Assembly: GCF_049276915.1 (NCBI RefSeq)
Contig: NZ_JBASXK010000160.1
Span: 1-19,509, forward strand
DNA: 19,509 nt
DNA from: Aestuariivita sp049276915
Lineage (GTDB): Bacteria; Pseudomonadota; Alphaproteobacteria; Rhodobacterales; Rhodobacteraceae
Direction: 5' to 3'
Part shown: positions 15,437-19,509 of the stretch, in pieces
Layout of the letters: every line of letters starts with the position of its first letter
Numbering within the stretch: position 1 is the stretch's first letter
Notes under the pieces: model-generated
What the model saw: only the letters and a program-made list of their open reading frames with translations
What the model was told of the DNA's origin: nothing
Databases searched by the model: none
Position numbers and translations under genes: made by a program

Positions 15437-16108
15437 ATGACGCGATTGTTTGCCTTTCTTTCTGTGTTCGCCCTTCTGACGGCATGCGGCGAACAGGTCG
15501 TCGATGAAACGCGAATCGCGGATCTGGGCGAGTTCCGCCTCGGCCACAACATCGTGATCGCCTCCAAGATGCAGAGAGTCCCGGCCTCGCGCACCGCGAC
15601 CGAGGAAGAATGGGTAACCGCGCTCACCCAGGCCTTTGATGATCGCTTTGCCCGTTATCAGGGCAACCAACTCTATCATTTCGGCATTTCGGTCGAGGGC
15701 TATATTCTGGCCCCTCCCGGCGTGCCCGTGGTGGCAGCGCCAAAATCAGCCGTCGTGCTGAACGTCACCATCTGGGATGACGCCGAAGCCCGCAAGCTGA
15801 ATGAAGAACCACATCAGTTGCTGATTTTCGAAAGCCTCGATGAAGGTCTCGGTGTGGGCTCGGGCTATACCAGCACAGCGGAAGAACAGCTTGCCAATCT
15901 TGCGTTCAATGCCTCCCGCGAGCTTGAAAAATGGCTGTCCAACAAACAGGAAGAACTTGGCTGGTTCAACCTGAAGCCCGGCACTGAACCAAGCAAAGAC
16001 CTCACCGATCCCACGGCAGCCTCCGAGGAAAGCATCACGGATACGGTCCTGCCTGCGGATGACACGGATCCGGTGGTCGCGACGTCTGAACTGCTCGAAG
16101 ACGGCTAG
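15437..16108 (+). CDS. Hypothetical lipoprotein
   Basis: The 223-residue product is unrecognised beyond its export signal. MTRLFAFLSVFALLTACGEQ (1-20) is a lipoprotein signal with lipobox LTAC and lipidation at C17. The mature part contains a mixed alpha/beta domain to about residue 172 and then an acidic, Asp/Thr-rich C-terminal tail that is probably disordered. The residue after Cys is Gly, so the inner-membrane retention signal (Asp) is absent and outer-membrane sorting is likely by the E. coli rule. ATG 15437 has GGGG (15427-15430) 6 bases upstream. It is divergent from the P450 gene, which shares a 122-base intergenic region. Confidence 0.8.
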   Translation: MTRLFAFLSVFALLTACGEQVVDETRIADLGEFRLGHNIVIASKMQRVPASRTATEEEWVTALTQAFDDRFARYQGNQLYHFGISVEGYILAPPGVPVVAAPKSAVVLNVTIWDDAEARKLNEEPHQLLIFESLDEGLGVGSGYTSTAEEQLANLAFNASRELEKWLSNKQEELGWFNLKPGTEPSKDLTDPTAASEESITDTVLPADDTDPVVATSELLEDG

Positions 16109-16199
16109 GCTCTGGGCCCATGAACGGGTCCCCGCCCCAACGGCTGCTTTGACCCAGAGCAGATATTGGCGAAAGATGCGGCAATGACCGGGTTGCGGG

Positions 16200-16223
16200 G
16201 CGGAGCTTCCGCTCCGCGCATTT
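16200..16223 (+). terminator. Probable terminator after the lipoprotein gene
   Basis: GCGGAGC (16200-16206), a TTCC loop and GCTCCGC (16211-16217) form a perfect 7-bp hairpin, followed by GCATTTCT. It lies about 90 bases after the lipoprotein stop. The T-tract is short. Confidence 0.55.
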
Positions 16224-16274
16224 CTATGCTTTGGCAAAGCCATCATCGCGCGAAATCCTTGGCTGCGATCGCAC

Positions 16275-16304
16275 AATAAAAGCCCGGACGGATAACGCCT
16301 GGGC
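16275..16304 (-). terminator. Possible terminator of the DUF1254 gene
   Basis: On the minus strand, GCCCAGGCG (complement of 16296-16304) can pair imperfectly with CGTCCGGGC (complement of 16282-16290). TTTTATT (complement of 16275-16281) follows directly. Two mismatches weaken the stem. It lies about 65 bases past the stop of the DUF1254 gene. Confidence 0.45.
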
Positions 16305-16369
16305 CTCTAATGTCGACGGATCGGATTTGACTGCTCTCCCAGCCTGCCTGATCGAGACGCGAATTTGTA

Positions 16370-17779
16370 TCAGCCGGCGAGTTGCACTTCCGGCTGCTTC
16401 CATGTGCCATCGAGCACGGAAGCCTCTGGATAGTAGACCCGCATCACCGCCATGAAGGGTCCCTCTGGTGCGGGCAGCCAGTTCTTGGCCTTATCTCCTT
16501 CGGGTTGCGTCGCGGAAAGGTAGATCGACGTGCTGCCGTCGGCATCCGTCACCAGATCGGGCAACATGGGCGAGTTGATCAGATACTTGTCTATCGGGTT
16601 GGCCACGAGAAACTGCTGCGGCAGGTTGTACATGGTAATTGACCAGAAGGCTTTCGCGGGCGGAAGCTGACCCTTTTCAAATCGGATCACATAGGTCTTG
16701 TCACCCGAGAGGGGCTGGCCATCAGCAGAGGTTCCAAAAAGACCATAGTAGGCTTCTTCCTTTGAATTCCCGAGAATTCCCATCTGGGCGCCCACTGCAC
16801 GGTTCACATAGTCACCGTTGATGAAAGCCCGGGTACCGAACAGATTCTCCGAAGTCTCGGTTGTCTTTCGGCGCGCATCGATCTCTGCCTGCCCGTCGGC
16901 CATTCCAGCCTTCAGCGCCTCAGCCATGTCGCTCGACAAGGCGGCGATGTCGAGCTTTTCGCCCGGAACGATGCCGATCTGGGCAAAGCGGTCCCGCAAA
17001 TCTTTTTCATCGGGAAGAACCGGGACGTACTGAAGTATGAAGGAAAGCAGATTGAACAGTTCAAGCGAGGTCCGTTCATCGGCGACAGAAAGCGGCGTTG
17101 GAAAGTCCACGGTCGGCGCGGCAGCCGGGGCAGGCGTTCCCGCAAAGGCGGAAAGCGTTGCGAGCTTGTATTCCGCTTGAATCGCGCGGACATTGTCGAT
17201 GTCCTTCGGGCCAAACAGCTGTGTGCGGTAGATCGCGAGCACGAAATCCGTCTCGGCCTGAATGACTTTGGTGATGCCGGCTGGCACCTCACCCGTCCAG
17301 CCCGGACCGCTGATCAGAAAGCTGCCGCCGTCATTTCCGGTAGCACGGGTGCCAAGATAATCGAAGTTATACGTGTAGGAGTCGACCAATTGAACCGAGA
17401 AGTAGCGGTTCGCATCGATCTTCGGCAAGGTCAGAACAATCGGTTCGGCGCGCAAATCAAGCCAGCAAAAGGAATACGGCGTGTCCGAGTTGGGGGTTTG
17501 CACCGCCGTGTCGGCAGGTGTGTAGACGTTTGCCTCGCTGTAAAGACCGTTCGGCGGCCCCTTGTATTGCTTGTCCTTCTCATTGATGAAGTACGCCCAC
17601 ATGATGCGGTAGTAATCCACCATGGGAAACCCATAGATATAAGCCTCCTTCGCGATGGCACGGGCCTCGTCGGGGGACACGGAAATCGTGGCTCGAGCGG
17701 GAAGCCCGATGGCCCCTGCCGCCATGAACGCAATGGCGGAGGTGGCGGTCTGGGTGAAACGGCGACGTGTTACTTTCAT
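16370..17779 (-). CDS. Exported DUF1254/DUF1214 protein
   Basis: The 469-residue protein combines DUF1254 (roughly residues 50-185; AYIYGFPMVDYY, YTPADTAVQTPNSDTPYSF) with DUF1214 (roughly 350-460; FWSITMYNLPQQFLVANP). This pairing is widespread, and its biochemical function is not known to me. TRRRFTQ at 4-10 fits the twin-arginine consensus, followed by a hydrophobic stretch and a likely cut after ARA near residue 30, so export by Tat to the periplasm is probable. A Tat signal would suggest folding before export. It is preceded by an FNR/Dnr-like site at class II spacing, so expression may rise under low oxygen or nitric oxide. No neighbour shares its strand. Confidence 0.87.
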   Translation of the reverse strand: MKVTRRRFTQTATSAIAFMAAGAIGLPARATISVSPDEARAIAKEAYIYGFPMVDYYRIMWAYFINEKDKQYKGPPNGLYSEANVYTPADTAVQTPNSDTPYSFCWLDLRAEPIVLTLPKIDANRYFSVQLVDSYTYNFDYLGTRATGNDGGSFLISGPGWTGEVPAGITKVIQAETDFVLAIYRTQLFGPKDIDNVRAIQAEYKLATLSAFAGTPAPAAAPTVDFPTPLSVADERTSLELFNLLSFILQYVPVLPDEKDLRDRFAQIGIVPGEKLDIAALSSDMAEALKAGMADGQAEIDARRKTTETSENLFGTRAFINGDYVNRAVGAQMGILGNSKEEAYYGLFGTSADGQPLSGDKTYVIRFEKGQLPPAKAFWSITMYNLPQQFLVANPIDKYLINSPMLPDLVTDADGSTSIYLSATQPEGDKAKNWLPAPEGPFMAVMRVYYPEASVLDGTWKQPEVQLAG

Positions 17780-17811
17780 GGTCTATCTTCTTTTCCGGAG
17801 GTTATCGAACT

Positions 17812-17853
17812 ACGGTAATCTGAGCACGCTCATCACGCGTTGATCTTGGTCAA
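17812..17853 (-). promoter_or_regulatory. FNR/Dnr-like site and -10 before the DUF1254 gene
   Basis: TTGATCTTGGTCAA (17840-17853) matches the FNR-family form TTGAT-N4-ATCAA at 9 of 10 defined bases. Its centre is about 67 bases upstream of the ATG. On the minus strand TACCGT (complement of 17812-17817) is placed where a -10 element would lie if the site is centred at -41.5, giving a start near 17805 and a leader of about 26 bases. The arrangement is the class II layout of FNR-activated promoters. The match is seen; the regulator is inferred. Confidence 0.5.
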
Positions 17854-18001
17854 TGTAGAGAGCTTGCTTTGTCTGCTCTGGGCTCGAGGCCCTCATCTGA
17901 CGGTTTTGGTCGAATGTCGGCTTTACCCCGGATTGTGGACATCACTGCGTTGTTTCCATCGGCGACAACATCGTGATTGAAGGGCGGCTCGAGGATTGTC
18001 C

Positions 18002-18165
18002 ATGTCGCATCTGTTCTGGCTCGGCCAGTATTGTCTCAACCGCATCAAGCATATGTTCCCAAAGCCGCGGAGGGTGCTCGTGCAGATGACCGAAAGGTAC
18101 TCAGCGGCATGTTCCATGTCATTCGCAATGGCTTGCGCTGGCGCGACGCACCTGCCCGCAAAAGG
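18002..18165 (+). pseudogene. IS5-type transposase remnant, frameshifted and truncated
   Basis: From ATG 18002 one frame gives MSHLFWLGQYCLNRIKHMFP, and from 18061 the next frame continues as ARADDRKVLSGMFHVIRNGL followed by RWRDAPA. Together these match the N-terminal part of IS5-family (IS427-like) transposases, in which a FWL...FP start is followed by VDDRRVLSG...GLRWRDAP. A frameshift near 18060 separates the halves and similarity is lost after about 18165. The catalytic core (DDE) is missing. The relic lies about 118 bases before the tuf start. Clear terminal repeats were not found. Confidence 0.75.
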
Positions 18166-18282
18166 GCGCGTTTGCCGGGCACCTGCATCCGGTGCTTGAT
18201 TTTCCCGACCGAACCCAATATGTCGCCCGCGCATAGGAAACAGGGTCATTCAGACCCATTTGACAAAAGGGCGCCGGACACG

Positions 18283-19458
18283 ATGGCAAAGGCAAAGTTT
18301 GAACGTAACAAACCTCACGTGAACATCGGTACGATTGGTCACGTGGATCACGGCAAGACGACGCTGACGGCGGCGATCACCAAGTATTTCGGCGATTTCA
18401 AAGCCTATGACCAGATCGACGGCGCGCCCGAAGAGAAGGCCCGCGGCATCACGATCTCGACCGCGCACGTGGAATACGAGACCGACGCGCGCCACTATGC
18501 CCACGTCGACTGCCCTGGCCACGCGGATTACGTCAAGAACATGATCACCGGTGCGGCGCAGATGGACGGCGCGATCCTGGTCGTGAACGCGGCTGATGGC
18601 CCGATGCCCCAGACCCGTGAGCACATCCTGCTGGGCCGCCAGGTGGGTATCCCCACGATGGTGGTCTACATGAACAAAGTCGACCAGGTTGACGACGAAG
18701 AGCTTCTGGAACTGGTGGAAATGGAAATCCGCGAGCTTCTGTCGAGCTATGACTACCCCGGCGACGATATTCCTATCGTGCGCGGTTCGGCGCTGGCGGC
18801 CATGGAAGGCCGTGATCCCGAGATCGGCGAAAGCTCCATCCGCGCGCTGATGGCTGCGGTTGATGAGTGGATCCCGACCCCCGAGCGTGCGATCGACCAG
18901 CCGTTCCTGATGCCTGTCGAAGACGTGTTCTCGATCTCTGGCCGTGGCACGGTTGTGACCGGTCGTATCGAGCGCGGCGTGATCAACGTGGGCGACAGCA
19001 TCGAGATCGTGGGCATCCGCACCACGCAAACGACGACCTGCACCGGTGTGGAAATGTTCCGCAAGCTGCTGGATCGTGGTGAGGCTGGCGACAACATCGG
19101 CGCGCTGCTGCGTGGTATCGACCGTGAAGCGGTCGAGCGTGGTCAGGTTCTGTGCAAGCCCGGTTCCGTGACGCCGCACACCAAGTTCGAAGCCGAAGCC
19201 TATATCCTGACCAAGGAAGAGGGTGGCCGTCATACGCCGTTCTTTGCCAACTATCGCCCGCAGTTCTACTTCCGTACGACGGATGTGACCGGCACGGTGA
19301 TGCTGGCCGAGGGCACCGAGATGGTGATGCCCGGTGACAACGTGTCCTTCGGCGTCGAGCTGATCGCACCGATCGCGATGGAACAAGGCCTGCGCTTTGC
19401 CATCCGCGAAGGTGGCCGCACGGTTGGTGCCGGAGTTGTGTCCAAAATCACCGACTGA
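18283..19458 (+). CDS. tuf: Elongation factor Tu
   Basis: EF-Tu delivers aminoacyl-tRNA to the ribosome with GTP. The 391 residues are full length for this lineage. The GTPase motifs are GHVDHGKT (19-26), the switch I sequence RGITIST (54-60), DCPGH with catalytic H80 (76-80) and NKVD (131-134). The C-terminal domains run to VVSKITD. ATG 18283 begins the conserved MAKAKFERNKPHVNIGT; the open frame to 17977 runs through the transposase relic and is rejected. The ribosome site is weak (AAAAGGG ends about 12 bases upstream), unusual for such a highly expressed gene. Bacteria of this group often carry two tuf copies; this one is not flanked by fusA in view. Confidence 0.98.
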   Translation: MAKAKFERNKPHVNIGTIGHVDHGKTTLTAAITKYFGDFKAYDQIDGAPEEKARGITISTAHVEYETDARHYAHVDCPGHADYVKNMITGAAQMDGAILVVNAADGPMPQTREHILLGRQVGIPTMVVYMNKVDQVDDEELLELVEMEIRELLSSYDYPGDDIPIVRGSALAAMEGRDPEIGESSIRALMAAVDEWIPTPERAIDQPFLMPVEDVFSISGRGTVVTGRIERGVINVGDSIEIVGIRTTQTTTCTGVEMFRKLLDRGEAGDNIGALLRGIDREAVERGQVLCKPGSVTPHTKFEAEAYILTKEEGGRHTPFFANYRPQFYFRTTDVTGTVMLAEGTEMVMPGDNVSFGVELIAPIAMEQGLRFAIREGGRTVGAGVVSKITD

Positions 19459-19479
19459 TTTTGACACCGCAGACGGGCA

Positions 19480-19503
19480 GGGCGATTTCCCAAAAAATCG
19501 CCC
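19480..19503 (+). terminator. Hairpin after tuf
   Basis: GGGCGATTT (19480-19488) and AAATCGCCC (19495-19503) form a perfect 9-bp stem with a 6-base loop, 21 bases after the tuf stop. The window ends six bases later, so a T-tract cannot be checked. It may be a terminator or attenuator before downstream genes. Confidence 0.5.
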
Positions 19504-19509
19504 GGAGCC

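Larger units (their letters stand above)
17780..18282. other. 503-base region between the DUF1254 gene and tuf
   Basis: This stretch has no intact gene. It holds the minus-strand promoter with the FNR-like site (17812-17853), an unassigned segment (17855-18001), the IS5-type relic (18002-18165), and a tuf leader of about 118 bases. In the leader a small hairpin, GGGTC (18243-18247) with GACCC (18253-18257), lies 25 bases before the tuf ATG. A weak promoter candidate is TTGATT (18196-18201) with TATGTC (18219-18224) at 17-base spacing. No strong tuf promoter was found. Confidence 0.5.

Noticed and set aside
18260..18265. TTGACA as a -35 box for tuf
   Set aside because: A -10 element at normal spacing would fall inside the tuf start codon region, and no TATAAT-like sequence is there.
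17977..18282. N-terminal extension of EF-Tu
   Set aside because: The extension is the second half of the transposase relic fused in frame by chance. EF-Tu begins at MAKAKFERNK.
18250..19467. 405-residue minus-strand open frame
   Set aside because: It mirrors tuf on the opposite strand. His/Arg/Asp-rich shadow frames are common opposite tuf.

Overview
The window reads as a chromosomal segment of a marine-type alphaproteobacterium of the family Rhodobacteraceae (Roseobacter lineage). This rests on several gene families and arrangements: a ChvG / short HprK / RapZ / EIIA(Man-type) / HPr cluster, a DUF6473 protein, an adenosyltransferase-etfBA-hbd block, a 391-residue EF-Tu, and high-GC codon use. 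No rRNA, tRNA or CRISPR array was recognised.

Region 1 (1-5145, plus strand) is a signalling and phosphotransfer operon whose first gene is broken. Bases 1-127 look like the right end of an IS3-type insertion sequence. Directly after its terminal CA comes the DNA-binding half of a ChvI/OmpR-type response regulator without a receiver domain. The sensor kinase ChvG, HPr kinase HprK, RapZ, a mannose-family EIIA, HPr and a PlsC-like acyltransferase follow with overlaps or short gaps. HprK would phosphorylate HPr Ser46, HPr and EIIA form a regulatory PTS branch without a sugar permease in view, and ChvG would normally signal through ChvI. The insertion should uncouple that last step unless another ChvI copy exists.

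Region 2 (5169-11359, mostly minus strand) is an acyl-CoA oxidation and cobalamin group: 3-hydroxybutyryl-CoA dehydrogenase, EtfA, EtfB, PduO-type cobalamin adenosyltransferase and a small two-helix membrane protein, followed upstream by a short-chain dehydrogenase and a membrane-anchored SH3 protein. A plus-strand DUF6473 gene sits between hbd and etfA and shares a strong bidirectional terminator with etfA.

Region 3 (11558-19509) starts with parC (topoisomerase IV subunit A) and ends with tuf (EF-Tu). Between them lie a minus-strand cytochrome P450, a plus-strand lipoprotein, and a minus-strand exported DUF1254/DUF1214 protein with an FNR/Dnr-like site at class II spacing. A frameshifted, truncated IS5-type transposase remnant lies directly before tuf. 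This middle part has the mixed look of an accessory insertion.

The strongest points for follow-up are the IS junction inside chvI (with a possible Shine-Dalgarno sequence supplied by the IS end), the FNR-like box before the DUF1254 gene, the TGC-rich dyads before hbd, and the transposase relic forming part of the tuf leader. I did not find a clearly new multi-gene system.
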